Shown one piece after another: positions 1 through 14,229 of a stretch of DNA of 64,000 bases (positions within the stretch are counted from its first letter, which is position 1; the number at the start of each line of letters is the position of its first letter). The notes below the pieces were generated by a model, which was not told the DNA's origin, did no database searches, and saw only the letters and a program-made list of their open reading frames with translations. The stretch is taken from positions 35,751,086-35,815,085 of the forward strand of contig CM040752.1 of assembly GCA_022829145.1 (NCBI GenBank). Reading direction: 5' to 3'. Made by a program: the position numbers and the translations under genes. The stretch comes from Albula goreensis. Lineage: Eukaryota > Chordata > Actinopteri > Albuliformes > Albulidae.

Positions 1-2523
1 ACTGGCTGTGGGGAGAAGCGGTGATGTTGTGCCAGTGTACTTTGGATGGTAAATAAGAAATCAAGACATTAATAATCAAGCCAGATCAAAGAATGTGCAG
101 ATTTTTTATTACTTGCAACGACCCAGTGTATCTGTTATCTTTCCAATCGGATGTGGAAATTAATCATCTTGTTTTTGACACATGACACAGCAAAGGCACT
201 AACGTTATGTGGTTAGCGTATGGTTTTGGACAGCAGCACATGTATTTCAGCTGTGGATATTATGACATTTTCCTCTGGAAATGGGGGAATTCCCGATAGA
301 CTGATTAAACATGGGTTTAATTTCTCTCAGCTCTGCGGTAAGTGGCAAGTTTCAGTTTTTTTTTGTTCACTTTCCACGAATGTGGTAAAGACTCGCATAT
401 AATAAAACCTTATAGCCCAGTCAGTTTATTATTGTGGTTCGCAATCAGTCTAATTTCTGAAATGTGTTCAATACCAGAGAAGCTGGAATCCCCCCTAGAC
501 AAACGCTGCAGGAAGTTGCTGATTGACGGAGGAAGTTGTGTAAATTCTCTTTGCATTTCCAAAGAAAGCGGCCCGTTCATATCTTTAGGACTGGTGCAGC
601 AATCACACCATTGGTCCGTTCTGCACGTGTGCAGAGGCATGTAATACCCCCTTATCTTTGGGCCTGACTGCAGGGCAAAGCATCGCTTAACCCTGGACTC
701 TACAGAGGTCTTTTCCTCTCCAGGGAACCCAGCTTCACCCTTACATTTTTTTTGTTCTTCTATTCAAATAACACAATTAGTCTTATTTTTAACCATCAAA
801 CATCTACATTTTTTTACACGATGTATAGCATAGGTTTTGTATTTCAGATTCTGCATCTGAGAGTGGATTTACAGAGATTGTTTTACAAGTAAAATAAAAC
901 AGACTATATTAATATACGATTTAAATTGTCAGGAATATGTGGTGTCTTTCCTTCCCGTGATGGGGGTACCAGATGATAACTGTGCACGTCGTCTTGGTTT
1001 TATCAAATCTCATGTACCAGCGTTGAGCTCTTCTGTGTATAAGAATAGGAGCTAAGTCACTTTGGTCTCAACATTAAGTGAGAGTGGGTGTGGGTGGGTG
1101 GGGGAGGTGGGGCAGCATCCATCTTTATTTGTGAACACTTTGCCTACGAGGGGGATCACACATTACTACAACGCTGACATACCCATAAAGTTTAACAGCC
1201 TGGCTTCAGGAGGGCCTTGTCTCGGAGGCCCGAGCGCCTAAATGTAGGGATGTATCAGCTTGGAGTTAACTCTGTGCAGGTGTGACAAACTAACCGAACC
1301 CCCAACCCCCCAAACCACAGCCAGGGAAAGAGAGGGAGTGTGAGAGTGAGAGAAAGAGAAAGAGAGAGCGATTTGGCCAGGGAAAAGAAGCAAATGTCAA
1401 GATTGCAGAAATGATACCACCTGGCTGTCAGGTGATTTATATAGGTAGGGTTTTTTGGAAGGAGTCAAAGGCAACGCTCTCAGGGGGCTCCACAGAGATG
1501 TGGTCATGATGTGTACCTTTCCCCCATTAGAGGCACAGATATCAAACTCTATTTGCTCAGCAGGTTTAACAAGGTCTTATTAAAGGCAGAAGCTGGCGGT
1601 TCGGCGGCGGCCGCCGCCTCCATTCTGCGGTCTCTGCGAGGAGCAGGCGAGTCACTGGGTTCGTCCTGTGACCCGGTTATGTCGATTTGCGTTCAATGCT
1701 TCTCATGTTTTCTTCTTACGCCTTTCATCCCGGTTGAGAACCATGTCTGTAGCCTTGAACCAGGCCATCTATACAGGAAGCATCAGTCCTAGTGCTCACC
1801 ATGACCACTCAGCAGGAACAGACATCAATGGACGTACCTGAGGCATTTCCATGTATTTATCTCAATGTAGATCTTGAGGTATCTTGATTTTGTGTTTTTT
1901 TTTTATGGCCTAACGGTTACATTCTAGAGCTCTACCACAAGAAAAGTAACAATTACTTTAGAGTCAGAGGACAGTAACTTAGTAACTTCATTTAGAATCA
2001 AAGGAAAGGAACTGCCAGTTTCAGAATCTGAGGAAGTACTTACCACTTACGAAGAATCTAAGGAAAGTAACCACTTACTAAGAATCTAAGGAAAGTAACC
2101 ACTTCTTTAGAATCTCATGTAAGTAACTATGGAATATAGAGTGCCATCATGGTGTGGAAGAGGAGGCTGCGGGCAGTGGCCCAGCCTGGCCCTGCAGGCT
2201 CTGGGCAGTGTTAGGGTTAGCGCCCTCTCCATGCGGGCAGCGCTCCGGCCGCTGCAGCCCTGATGAAATAGCCCTGGGCCAGCACACAGCTCGCTGCAGC
2301 CACTTGCCAGATTTCCACATCGGGTTCGCAGATGTGCAGGCAGCGGGTTGGGAAGGGGGGGGTTCTTCTTTCTTCTGGGGGCTGCTGTGAAGTACAAAAG
2401 GTTACCTCAAATAAGGTGCAGCTGAAGAAGACCCTCAGTTTGCCTCCAAAGGATGTCTAATCCGCGGCCCAGCTCAGGGCCAGAGAGAGCACTGAGAGCA
2501 TAAATCGGGGTTTGACGTGCGGG

Positions 2524-2530
<7 letters not shown>
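1..2530. other. Upstream noncoding DNA, no gene seen
   Basis: Mixed-composition noncoding sequence. I see no exon with credible coding character or splice context on either strand. It contains a short GA-rich purine run near 1326-1369 and a small GC-rich palindromic patch (GCGGCGGCCGCCGC) near 1603-1618. The short open frames here are low-complexity or random in composition. Confidence 0.6.

Positions 2531-2582
<52 letters not shown>
2531..2582. repeat. (CT)n microsatellite
   Basis: An uninterrupted CT dinucleotide run of about 52 bp. It is a simple sequence repeat and likely length-polymorphic. Confidence 0.95.
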
Positions 2583-2585
<3 letters not shown>

Positions 2586-2961
2586 TTGAATTTACCGGGC
2601 TCGGATTGGCTCTGGAGCACAGGCCATTTGCCTCAAAGACCCAAAAAGGGCCGGTTCATCAGGGTTTATCAGGACCGGGTCCTGGTACCGCAAGGGTCAG
2701 ATCTGAAGGGACCTGCTGAAAAGCTTACCTTACAGTCTGGGTGCAGCGCATGCTGTAGTGGTGGCTGTGATTCACAGAGCTGGGGCATGTTTGACTCACA
2801 TCCTTTGGTTTTTTGTATGAATTGACCTCATTCCCACCTTCACTGAGTAGATATAATATTATGTGATTAGTAATGTCTAACTTTTTCCTTCTGTTTTTTT
2901 GGTATTTCCTCTGTATTTCCCCACCTGGCCGCAATGTCCCACTGAAACCCTTTCCCACAAC

Positions 2962-3230
2962 TCAGGAGCCCTCACTAGCACCCTCACTCTTGCCCTCACT
3001 TGTGCCCACACCAGCGCCCTCACTAGCCCTCACACTAGCACCCTCACTAGTGCCCACATTAGTGCCCACACTAGCGCCGTCACTAGCCCTCACACTAGCG
3101 CCCTCACTAGCACCCTCACTAGTGCCCACATTAGTGCCCACACTAGCGCCGTCACTAGCCCTCACACTAGCGCCCTCACTAGCACCCTCACTAGTGCCCA
3201 CATTAGTGCCCACACTAGCGTCATTAGCAT
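2962..3230. repeat. 12-bp minisatellite with 72-bp higher-order period
   Basis: Tandem 12-bp units of the type CACTAGCGCCCT and CACTAGTGCCCA. The variants recur in a fixed order, so the same six-unit block returns exactly 72 bp apart: the unit AGTGCCCACATT starts at 3049, 3121 and 3193. Because 12 is a multiple of 3, several frames stay open on both strands and create threonine/serine/alanine-rich spurious ORFs. I do not regard these as genes. Confidence 0.9.
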
Positions 3231-3240
3231 CAATGTCTGA

Positions 3241-6200
3241 AACAGTGCGAGCCTATGACATTGGGGGGAGCTTGCTTGAAATCGCATGATCCTACAACAT
3301 CTTCAACTTCCAGTTAAACCGCATGCAAGTGACTTGATCTGAAATTAATGGGAGGTGATTTTGACCTGCAATTCAGAGTATCATGTACTCTGTCAGAACA
3401 GTCTTTTTGGATTTGATTTTGCTGTTGTTCGCACCAGTGAGACTCTCCATCCACGATGCACCCCAGTCCGCTGGTGCATCTTCCCACCCTTCAGTTCCTT
3501 ATCTTTCTGCTGCTGACCACCCCTGAGTTCTCTGGCACAGCCCTTCAGTGGGTTAAATCCTGTATTCCTGAATGATTTAGGGTTTCCGAGGGTGGTGGGC
3601 TGTCTTGCATCCAGGATGTTCCCACAGGTGCCCCCCATGGTTCTGTACTTGTCTCTTTACATCTCTTGGTTCTGTCATCTCATCTCAAGGCTACTCCTAA
3701 CATTTCTATGCAGATGACAGCCTTCTTTTTTCTTTTTTTTCCCCTAATCTTACACTCATACATCACTTCTCATCTTGTGTTAAGGACGTCTCTCTGGCTA
3801 AGAATGAGTTTCTCTACATTCCCTCAAAGTCCTAACTGGCCCACAGCTTCTCCTTCCGTCTTTTGGCTTCAGGAGTGTCCATTTTAGGAGAGTCCATTCT
3901 CGGCCACTGTCAGAAGCCCAGGGTTAACCCTGGATTATAAACTCTCCTTCCCTTCCCGTGTGGTGGCTGCGAATTGGGCATGTGTCAACTATCAGACTCG
4001 GATTATCATGCCACATGATTTTCACACTAGAGGCTGTGATATGTAGCTTTTAAGGCCAGTTCAGATTTAAATCCATCAGCTGACAAAATGGTTTAATCAA
4101 ATTTTCAGAAGAAACGTTGAGTTTTAGGAATGGCTGTTGTGCTCTCGGAGATTCATCATGTTAAATCTTGAGCGTAGAATAAAAGACTGGATGGATCTGC
4201 TCGACCAGCTCATAACTCAAAGCAATTTTGGCAGGTTTGAGCTGGACTGGGCTGCGAGTGTAGCATGTTGACAGAGCGATCTCATTTGAAATGTGTATTC
4301 CAGAGTTGGTGTTATTAGTCAAGTTTTTTTTTTTATGGAAAATGATGTGTTTTGAAAGATGCTTTTGGAAGAAATTATGGACCTTGGAGGCCGACACCTA
4401 TGCCCAGATGTGGCTGGAGGAACAGAGGAATGGTTTTGGTTATTGTTCTGATCTAAAGCACGATGAACACATCGCCTTCAACTCCATACAGATTATTTGT
4501 ACGGGAACCCCATCAAATTTAGCAAATTGGTTCCCGCAAATGTGAGGCAAAATCAAAACAGTTTTCAGTTTTGGCGGTCCAATGTAGCATATCTGATCAA
4601 GAGCTAAAGCAACAAAGCACTGAGATGTAACTGCAACAATTGAGCAATGCGCATAGTTTATTTCATTTGTTAACAAAATCCATCTAGCTACCAGTGATGG
4701 TCTCCTTTCCTGCTTTTTGTTTATCAGGATTGGACAGACGGAGAGGCTGTTTCAAGGCGAAAACCTCAAGCGCGATTCGTCTTATCGGCCTATCGAGTGA
4801 ATCGCTTGTCCGTAACGGTCATTGCCGACATGTGGCTCTCTGGTTACACAGTCTGCTTCAGCCGCCTCCAGTGGTTTTGAGATTTCGAGATGAGGTCTGT
4901 TTTTCATTCAAAGTGGTCCCGCGGTCTGGGGGCTATTTGTTTGTTTGGTTACTCCTGCTGCCCAATCTACAGAATCGTTCCAGGCCTAACGACACAAACC
5001 TTTAAAGATCGGTCGTGAATCTCACAGAGGAAACTGTGCCTGCTTTTCATTTAAATCTCACACCTAATTTAATTGAATTCAATATTTGCTTAAATGCATT
5101 TTTAGTGGTAAGGAGGAGAGGCAACTACATTAAAAATGCAGAGATTAAATACACAACCCCAATTCTTTAAAAGTGTACTTCATGGGGGTTAAAAAGGACT
5201 CCACATTGTCTCATGGACCCTTAAAGATAAAACAACATCAAATGCAAGAGTAATGCATTTTGCCAATCCTAACAGTGATGGGGACACTGTACTGTAGAAG
5301 GTGCTGTCCTTTGAATTAAATGCTAAACCACCATCCTGAATTAGTAGGTGTGTGCCCATTTGAGGTCTATTGACAGTGTCTTTGAGGTATTGGATATGTT
5401 TAAGTGATGCTAAGTGATATTTAAGTTAATACGAGTGCTGTTTATGGGTTGTGTTTTAGCTTGAACTGGCGTGGTAAGCTTGCATTACCGCTTAGTGATG
5501 TTGCAAAGGTACTACTACGTTACTGCTAAATGTGCCTAGCTTAGATCTGGCACTATTACTCATAACCAGGTGGATGCATTTATGTTCTTCCACAATGAAA
5601 GTTGGTCTAGATAATGTAATGCAATGTAAAGACTGTATTGTAATGTGATGTAATGACGAGCTACACAGACTCTCGCATTCCCAACCCACACCAGTTCTCC
5701 AGATCTCCACTGCAAAAGAGAACCAAGTCCTCAGCTGAACTTCCTGCGTAAGAGTAAAACTGAAGTGATATAACGTACTGAATCTTTACTTGTTGCCATA
5801 TACGTAATTCAAAAACATGTAGCCTGGATTACCAATCTAATGGATGGGTATAAAAGAATGGGGCGGTATAATTTGTGCTTCCTGATATGTGCATTTGGAT
5901 ATCGTGCCCATGGCAGATGTGTGTTCCTGCTGCAGACTGGTGTGCGAAGCTGACCGGTGTGCAGCGTAATGAGGCGTGAAACGCCACAAACAGCTGTTTA
6001 CAAACACGCCAGGCCACTGACCGTGTGAGGTCACCACTGTTTGTGTTTCTGACGTTCCAGAGTTACACAAAAACCTGGACACCGCCTCCTCTCCCCCACC
6101 ATGTCACTCTCTAACCTTGTTTAGAATAGCTAGATAAGTACGTGAAAGCAATGTGACCGAGTGCCAAAGGGTTCTTTGAGGTTATTCTCGCCTCATTAAG

Positions 6201-7406
6201 AAGGAACATAAAAAAGTACAAATACTAAATAAAGATTTTTTTTCTGCAGTATTTCTTTTGTGCACTTTGAGAATGACCCCTTTTTTTAATATAGTTTGAC
6301 TTGAGAATGTGTCCTGTAATTTCGTGTTGCAGTAATTTCCTCGCCATTCTGTGATCTTCCGTTCTTGGCTGCGATGGTATCTTACATTAAGCTTTCTCAC
6401 CTCTGAAGTCAAAAGTACAGGAGGAAGTATGCAATTCATTTCATATTTTTTAAATCAAAACAAAAATACTGTGCACTAGACTGTAAAACATTTATAGTGT
6501 ATTGCTCATAGTTTTGTTATAACACTTATATTACATATATTACCGTTGTACCATATTTCAAATGGTAAAAGATATAAACCATGCAAAAAAAGTTGAGTTG
6601 CCCATATCGCATGAATAAACATTCATATAAAAAGTAATATTTCAGAAATACATGGATTTGAAACCCCGCTGTCCAAATTTAATAAGAATGTTATGCCTGT
6701 TCACCACGAGAACATTTTGGGTGCATTAATTTCCATTATCGCTGAACGTACATAACTGTGTCACTTAAGATGAAAATGAACACTTGCCTTTAATCGTTCG
6801 CCAAAGTTAAGGATGAATGGAGTTTGAATCCTGGCATTAGTCTCATTTAGGACATTTTTTACTTAATAAAAACAGACAGACTTTACATAAAAACATAATT
6901 CTTGTTGAGTTATATTTTATTGGAGGCAAGCAATGTATTCTTTTCCTGTAAGCATATGCCATTAAAAAGGCTTGGTGCATTTCACTGGATCTTGCCCATT
7001 GTCGTTCTCTAAAGCATGCAGCGGGAACAGTGCAACCAGCCAATGGAAATCACATGTGACACCACAGTCTCTGTGAAGCAGAGAGGCTCCAAAGGTGGGG
7101 TGGGGGGGTGCGGGGGGGTCCAGGAGCAGAAGGGGGTGGGGGGTTAAAGAATTCTATATAGGTAAGTGCTGCGGCAGACCACCTATGAGTCTCTGTAGAA
7201 TGCGGCGGGATTGGAAACACATGGAAACAGCGGAGGGTAAGAGAGGGGGGCACGGGGTGGTGCCCCCCCCCAGAAGCACACGCGACCCTGCTCTTATTGA
7301 TCATAAGGCCACCCCACTGTTTCTCACCCCCCCCCACCACCCTCCCAACACACAGGGACACATGCACTGCGCCCCAAAACCACCCCCTCCACTAACCACC
7401 CACTAG

Positions 7407-7410
<4 letters not shown>
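3241..7410. other. Noncoding stretch, little structure
   Basis: About 4.2 kb of ordinary noncoding sequence. No exon or RNA gene is visible. The only recognisable items are a possible degraded interspersed repeat at about 5245-5400 and a strongly G-rich patch at 7096-7144 with at least four G runs of three or more. Confidence 0.5.
5245..5400 (+). mobile_element. Degraded fish interspersed repeat fragment
   Basis: The stretch GGTGCTGTCCTTTGAATTAA followed by AATGCTAAACC and then a 'cctgaattagtaggtg' segment resembles a high-copy fish repeat, remembered as GTGCTGTCCTTTCGGATGAG then ACGTTAAACCGAGGTCCTGA. The match is from memory and diverged, so the class (SINE-like or other) is uncertain. A possible second fragment of the same family lies at 53590-53660. 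Confidence 0.35.

Positions 7411-7496
<86 letters not shown>
7411..7496. repeat. (GT)43 microsatellite
   Basis: A perfect GT run of 86 bp. It is flanked by C-rich tracts (CCCCCCCCCC-type) on both sides. It can adopt Z-DNA and is likely hypervariable. Confidence 0.97.
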
Positions 7497-7498
<2 letters not shown>

Positions 7499-10400
7499 AA
7501 ACCCCCCACCCTGGTTACAGACCACACTCCTCCTGTCCCATTTTAACCTGCTGTTTGACCTGGAGCCATCAGAAAGCTAAGGCTACCATCCTTCTCCAGC
7601 TTCATTTTGAAGGGGAGAATAGATTCAAGATGGTGTCAAAAGATAGAAGAGAAAAAAAAAACAACAAAAAAAAAACACTTTTCTCCAGACGGCAAGCATC
7701 ACTGAAATCTGCAGGTGGAACAAAATTGCATTTGTTATCCAGAATTGTTCTCCAAAATGCGCAATTCGGTGTCCTGGAGATAATTTGCAGGGGCGGGGAG
7801 GAGAGAGTGATTTTGTGAACCTTGTAAAGAGTAGCCAGCGTTTCGGCTGCCCCTTGGGCCTGCAGCCCTGTCAGACTGTGTAAAGGGTGACGTGAGATGG
7901 ATCACCTCGCTTTCACTTCAGACAGGCAGGGCTGGATTTAGTCTCTAAACTCATGTTCTCACCAGCCCAAAGCTTCATGCATGTGAACGGATGAATGACA
8001 TGAATAAAATTGCTGAAGCTGCAATTACCTGAGAACCACTGACATGCTTCAACCAATTAAAGCATTTTGCTCTTGACAAAAAAAACATGGCGTGCCTTGA
8101 TGTTACTGGAAATGTAAACGTAAAGTAAAAAATAAATCATGATCTTATAAACTGAATGTATTCAAGGTGAGTGGAAAGGGTAAAACAAAAAAAACTCGTC
8201 CTAAATTCTGTCTATGTATTTCTCTGTGAAATAAATGTAAGCATTTGCATACGTAGACGATAAATAGATAAATGTAGCCCACAGTGATTGGTTGAAACGA
8301 GTGGGTTTCTGGTAGCATGCACTAACTCCACTCCTCCGCGCTGCCGTGTTGCCTTGCTCTGCCATCACTTCCTGTAATTTAGCCGGTCAGTCACTGAAGC
8401 CTTTTTTACGGCTGCCGTGCTCCCAGTAAGAGGTCTTTAAGTGCCCTATGAGCTGCGTAAAGAAAGACACACTCCTCCAAAGAGCAAAGGAGGAAGGGGT
8501 CAACTGCAATCAGCCTCAAATGGCCGCGTCAAAACCTTCCCTGGGACCCTCAAAGTAAATACACAATGCACTAAACGGCCTTAATAGGAAGTAATAGGGA
8601 ATCTCACAGGCTCCCCTCTGTCCTCTGCAGGCACTTATTTCAAAGCTCAATAACAAACACATGTGAAGGAGGTGGCCGTATATTCAAAGGCTTGCTGGGG
8701 TTGGGTCGTGATTGTGTCCGTGCTGCAGGGAAACGGAGTGAAAGTGAGGAGGCCTGTAACGCTCACGCCATTTTAACAGATAGCAATGTCCTGCCTTTTT
8801 CTGTTTATGTTCTTTGTTTATCCCTTATCTAAGGTTTAAGATTGATCCCTCTCTTGTGTTTAAGATCTCTGAAATACCCATTAACTTTATTTGTTGAAGA
8901 TCACGCCTCGTGATACCGCTGAGGAAAAGGACCCCTAGGGCATGGTCACGAAGGCTGAATTTGGGGGAATCTCTGCGCAGACAGTAAGAGGGTCAAGTTT
9001 GAGTATCGGGGAGGCTGGGCACGTTTAGTGGCTCGGGTCACTGCTGGGTTCTCCGTCTCCACCCTGTGTGAGTGGGGCAGATCTCTGCTCTGAGCTGATT
9101 GCAGAGTGGAGAAAAGTGATATGTGAACATGGCATGAGAAGGAAAGGGCTTTTTCATTACAAATAAATCTATTTATCCTCATTAAAAGTTGAGTGTATAG
9201 ATATTAATTAAATTACATTAATAATAATTGACATATAACAACAACGGAATGTTTGTTGAGTTATGTTTTCTCTCTGTGTCTTCCTTTGGTAGCCATTTTT
9301 AGTCCGTCCTGTGCTAGGCTACCTTTCCAGACTGTTTAGCTAAAGGTCATGCATGGCTCATGCGGCTCACAGAAAAACAGTTAATTAACGGTTGAAGTCT
9401 GTGGTTTATGGCTAACGTTAGTGAGCATCCACCTCACGGAACACACATGTGCGTCACTGGCCCGATCCCTCGCCCACCTGGTCTGCTGTCCTTCCGTCGG
9501 GCCTGTCTCTTTGGGTGAGGCGCCAGAGTGTTCTGGAAACCTCTCATTCTGCTTTTTCCTGTTGCAACACTGCGGCCGCTTTCTCCGTCTTTCCAGGAAC
9601 GCACCAACCTCAGATGGAGAATGTCAAAACAGAGTAATTCTTCTGAGAAGGACGTGAAGTTCAGTCCAGGGCGTTGAGCAGAGTCAAAATGGTGTCTTTT
9701 GATCTCCAACAGTTTTACTCTGAAACACAAAATTTGAAATGTCTTGCAGATGTATCGTTTTATTAATTTCCCCCAACTTTTTTTTCTTTTATTTCAACTG
9801 AATATGCTGTTCTTAAACCGATCGTTCTCAAAGATTTGTCTGTAAATATGTTTTTCATTATAATACCATGTGTAATCCAATATAAAAATGTTGTTTTTAC
9901 GTATTTTTGTCCATTATCTTGAGTAATGATTATTTCATGACTGTACTGTACACTGTCAAGGTTTATATTTTAAAAAATCTTTAACATAATTTTATCCTAT
10001 TATTTCAGCTTTTAGTTTTGGTGTTATAATTAAGCATATATTACAGAAGAGCCTCCGATACCCAGAAACACTGACAAACCATTGTAAATATATCTTCTAA
10101 TTATTATCATATTAATTAAACAAAAAAATGAGGCAAAAAGGAGAGAATCAAATAAAAATAATATCCTGTTTATGGGGCAAGTTACAGGCCAGTCAAAACA
10201 ACAGTGCCTGGAGTAAAACACATTGTTTTAAAGTAAAACACACTCAGTGCAGATGCAATAAAAGTGACTGTAGTCCAAAGACACCTCTCTCTCAGACACA
10301 CACACACACACAATCAGCTAACTCAGACACTTCTCTCTCACACACACGCACACACACACACATATATAACCTGCATACACCCCCATTTTCCATCTCCTCT

Positions 10401-12129
10401 CCCTCCCCGAGCGGCTGAGCTCATTTGGGTAGGGAGTACGAGGGCATCCATCTTTGTTTGGGTGACAGCCGGCCTGGGATATCGCCATGGAAACAGAACA
10501 GAGCCATGCTCCCCACGTCATCACAGCGCGTATGGCATCCATGGCTGCCCCGTACTGAGGTTTGACTGCTCGGCCTTGCTCACATCCTTCAGTCAAACAC
10601 TTCACTCCTTTAGAGACGCTGTAAATAATGCAATCTTAATGGGTATTGTAAGCTTGAATTCAGACTATGGCTCTTGTGTTTTTCTGAACATTTTTTACAA
10701 AAAGGTAATTTTTCTGAATTCATTCAGTCATTATTTTATTTTTTATTTTAAGACATCTTATGAAGTAAATTTTGCATATGCCACGAACAGATTATGTTAC
10801 TTATTTTAAGAGATATTGGTCCAATTGTGCATATTTTAAGATGCATTTTTAACAGTGCACTACTAAATTACCCTGCATCATACTAACAATTTTACAAGAA
10901 ACATCCAGTACTAGTTCATATGATTTTAGGTTTTAATTAACATGTTTCCTTGGTTCTGCAGTGTTTCTGAGCTGGCAGCTCATCGTGCTGACGCAGCGTT
11001 ATTTCAGACGTTAATCCACCCCAGCCCGATAATTGCGCAGGTGAGTGTGCCATATCTGCACCCCCGCAGCCACATGGAACGTGTTTACGGCCCCCAGTCA
11101 TTTCATACGGGCCTGTGCTGCACGACCCTTCATAACTTTTGTTGTTTTTGAAGTCATGGGTGCCATTTCCAGCAGAGCGGCTTCAAGTTATCTGGTTTGA
11201 GTTAGCGTGCAGTCCATGCAAGTCAGCTAATTCCGTTCCATTGCATTTCAATCGTTAACGTGATTTTTTAAACTTAACTCAGGCTTGTTTGATATAATTT
11301 TTATTAATTTCTGTTCATTTGCAATATGTTCTACAGCAAAGCTACAGCCTGTTTCAAACTTTTCTTTTTTATGGCAAACAAAATGCATGTCCTTTTGAAA
11401 GTAACATATATAATAAGTAATTTATTAAATATTAATTCACACATAATAACATGTGCTTCAGACTTAATTGATACATTGTCTAATCTCTTGACATGAATAC
11501 TGAACATAATGCATTTTAAACTGTACTTTAAAGAGTAAAACATGACAAAAATCATAAACTATGCAGGCTTTTTATTCTCTATTGTCCTCCCCTGTATGTG
11601 ACATTCATTAAGTTTACGTTGTGTAAAACCAAGCTGTCACAAAACGCCTCAGAGGATTTCATTTAGATTCCCATTTGGTAGTGAGATAACATCTTAGAAT
11701 ATTTTATTATGCTAAACAAGTTCTATCAATGTCACAGACGAACATCCCAAGACAATTTCTTTCTGGGTACATCCAGGAAGCTGGACAAATGTCTAGATTG
11801 GGAACATTTAGCCTGGCGTTCCAGAAACCAGAACCTGACAGCTGGGAACAGGGTATTTGGTGTTGCTGTAAAATGTGACTTTTACTGAAATGTCCTTATT
11901 TGGGCGTGTTAGCAGAAATGTTCTCCCTTAAAAAAAACACTCTCTGGTTATCTGGTTCATTCAAAGGCTCCAACAGCCATCTGGTAGTATGTCATACTTT
12001 TTTCCATTTACATTATATTTCAGGTATTTAGAATACATACGTGTAACTTAAAAAATGTTATATTTTTGCGTGAAATCAATTTCTACAGCTGGATATACTA
12101 CAGAAACTCAGTAGTATAAGTGAGTAATC
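7497..12129. other. Noncoding stretch, no gene seen
   Basis: No supported gene. The AT content is higher from about 9700 to 12700. A short imperfect (CA)n tract lies at 10296-10366. Open frames are short and lack recognisable domains. Confidence 0.5.
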
Positions 12130-12220
12130 ATGGGTGCAATGGTAGTGCTGTACCCCAATGGGAATAAAACATGCAACCTCTGCTACAAGCCCAGCTCCCT
12201 AACCATTACCATCGTCTAAG
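12130..12220 (-). mobile_element. tRNA-derived SINE head, minus strand
   Basis: Read on the minus strand, 12190-12208 gives TAATGGTTAGGGAGCTGGG, a pol III A-box region. At 12161-12179 lies GGTTGCATGTTTTATTCCC, a mutated B box. The spacing fits a tRNA-like head. The A-box segment is nearly identical to the unit tandemly repeated in intron 4 at 53279-53535, so both come from the same SINE family. Confidence 0.7.
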
Positions 12221-13085
12221 TGTATACACATAACAACTATGTTGTTATGCGTGTAACTCTTTTTTTCCATATGTAATTCTTTACAGGTACTGTGTAACAG
12301 ACAGGTAACAACTTGCAGCTGCCGTGATAGCTTCTCGTCAAACAGCGACTGAACTGAGCGGCAAAATTTCACCCCGGGAAACGTCAGCCTGGAGCCCCAA
12401 GCAGATGGAGGATTACTCAGCTCCTATCATCCAACGACAGAGGTCAGGAACTCACATAAACACTTAGAAACAAAAAACCTAATTATCAGGTCTTGTCTTT
12501 TCCCTGAGTTTACTCTATAAAACTAACAAACACATTTATCTTTGAGTGATTCATGGACTTTGTCTGTGACAAATTCAAATCCTTTCACATTTGGCAAATA
12601 CCCCAATAATTAATTTATTGTACTCATATTCAAGCTAATATGAGCGTATTTTTAAAATCTTTGATGTGAAGTAATGCTCTTCAGTACAGTACATATGTTA
12701 CCAGTTCTCTGGTTAAATTGGGAAAATACATTTTGGTCACTATATCTTTGTTCATGTCTAAGATGTGAGTGGGGAAGGTTAGGTCAATGGAAACATATTT
12801 TAAAACCACTTCAACCTGCACATTTTTAGCCATTAAATGTGTGCAGGAAAGCTTCATGCATCAGTATTCCCGCTGGGACGTCAGCATATGGAGGTTACGA
12901 CGTCTGGCTTGGGCGGTTATTATACGAGCTTCATGTTAGACAGCGTTGGCGTCGGGTGGTTACGATACGAGCTTCCCGTTAAGACGGCGCGGCGTTGGCG
13001 TTCGGCGGTTACGGTTGAGTTTGAGTTCCCCGGGTTGCTCCCCCAGCATCCGCCAGTGGTCAAGAGAAACAATGATTCAGCATTA

Positions 13086-13118
13086 CCCCCCCCCCCAAAA
13101 AAAAAAAAAAAAAAAAAA
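13086..13118. repeat. C11-A22 homopolymer pair
   Basis: Eleven C followed directly by about 22 A. The poly(A) could be a retroposon tail, but I see no identifiable element body immediately upstream. Confidence 0.85.
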
Positions 13119-13702
13119 GCCAAGGGACCGTGTCACAGACAGGACACCAAGCTGTGATTCACCCCTCCCACGCACACCCCTCCCCCACCCCTCAGCCCAC
13201 TCTCTCTCATCACTTAAACCGAGTGAGCTTGATTTGTTTGAAAGCCGACGAGGCCCCAGCTATTCACACCCATCCTCCAGCAACTCCTCAAGTCTGTACC
13301 CCATGTTTTTACTTCCCATGAACGATTAGTCTTCCTTTTCGGCTCTCCATGCACAAAGTCATGCTAGCGAGGCTGATATGTGTGCCTGACTCTCATTCTC
13401 AGGGTGCTAAAGATGGTCAGGGCCACTGTTTTCCTGGATAAAGGCTGCCCGCTCAGCACTCCTAGTCACAGGAAGTGCTTCATGCAGGAAGTGACAGGCT
13501 GGCTGAAGTTCTTGAAGCAGGAAGTGATAGGCTGGCTGAGAGAGGATTGGCTGAAGGTGAGGCACGGTCTCTGGCTCAAAGGCTACGGTAGCTAGCCGGC
13601 CTGTGACCAACCAGCCTTTGATTTTCATATGCCCCTGGCTAACCTGAGACAGATGTAGCTAGCTCCTGGGACCCAGCCAACAAAACTTTCTCTCTCATTA
13701 AT

Positions 13703-13753
13703 GAGTGTGTGTGTGTGCATGGGCTCATGAGTATGTGTGTGTGTGTGTGTGTG

Positions 13754-13789
<36 letters not shown>

Positions 13790-13800
13790 TGTGTGTGACA

Positions 13801-13833
<33 letters not shown>

Positions 13834-13865
13834 TGAGTGATAGAGAGAGTGTGTGTGCGACAGTT

Positions 13866-13912
<47 letters not shown>

Positions 13913-14005
13913 AGTGATAGAGTGTGTGTGCGACAGTGTGTGTGTGTGTGTGTGTGTGGGAGAGAGAGAGAGCGAGTGAGAGAGAGAGAGAGTGTGTGTG
14001 TGTGA

Positions 14006-14070
<65 letters not shown>

Positions 14071-14150
14071 CGAGTGAGAGAGAGAGAATGTGTGTGTGAC
14101 AGTGTGCGTGTGTGTGAGAGATAGAGAACGAGAGAGAGAATGTGTGACAG

Positions 14151-14182
<32 letters not shown>

Positions 14183-14196
14183 AGACAGTATGTGTA

Positions 14197-14229
<33 letters not shown>

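Noticed and set aside
2873..3289. Mucin-like Thr/Ser/Ala open frames on both strands
   Set aside because: The 12-bp repeat unit is a multiple of 3, so frames stay open. No signal peptide, promoter or splice evidence.
12130..12220. Possible functional tRNA gene
   Set aside because: The B box is mutated, there is no cloverleaf-compatible acceptor stem, and the sequence matches the SINE units elsewhere in the window.
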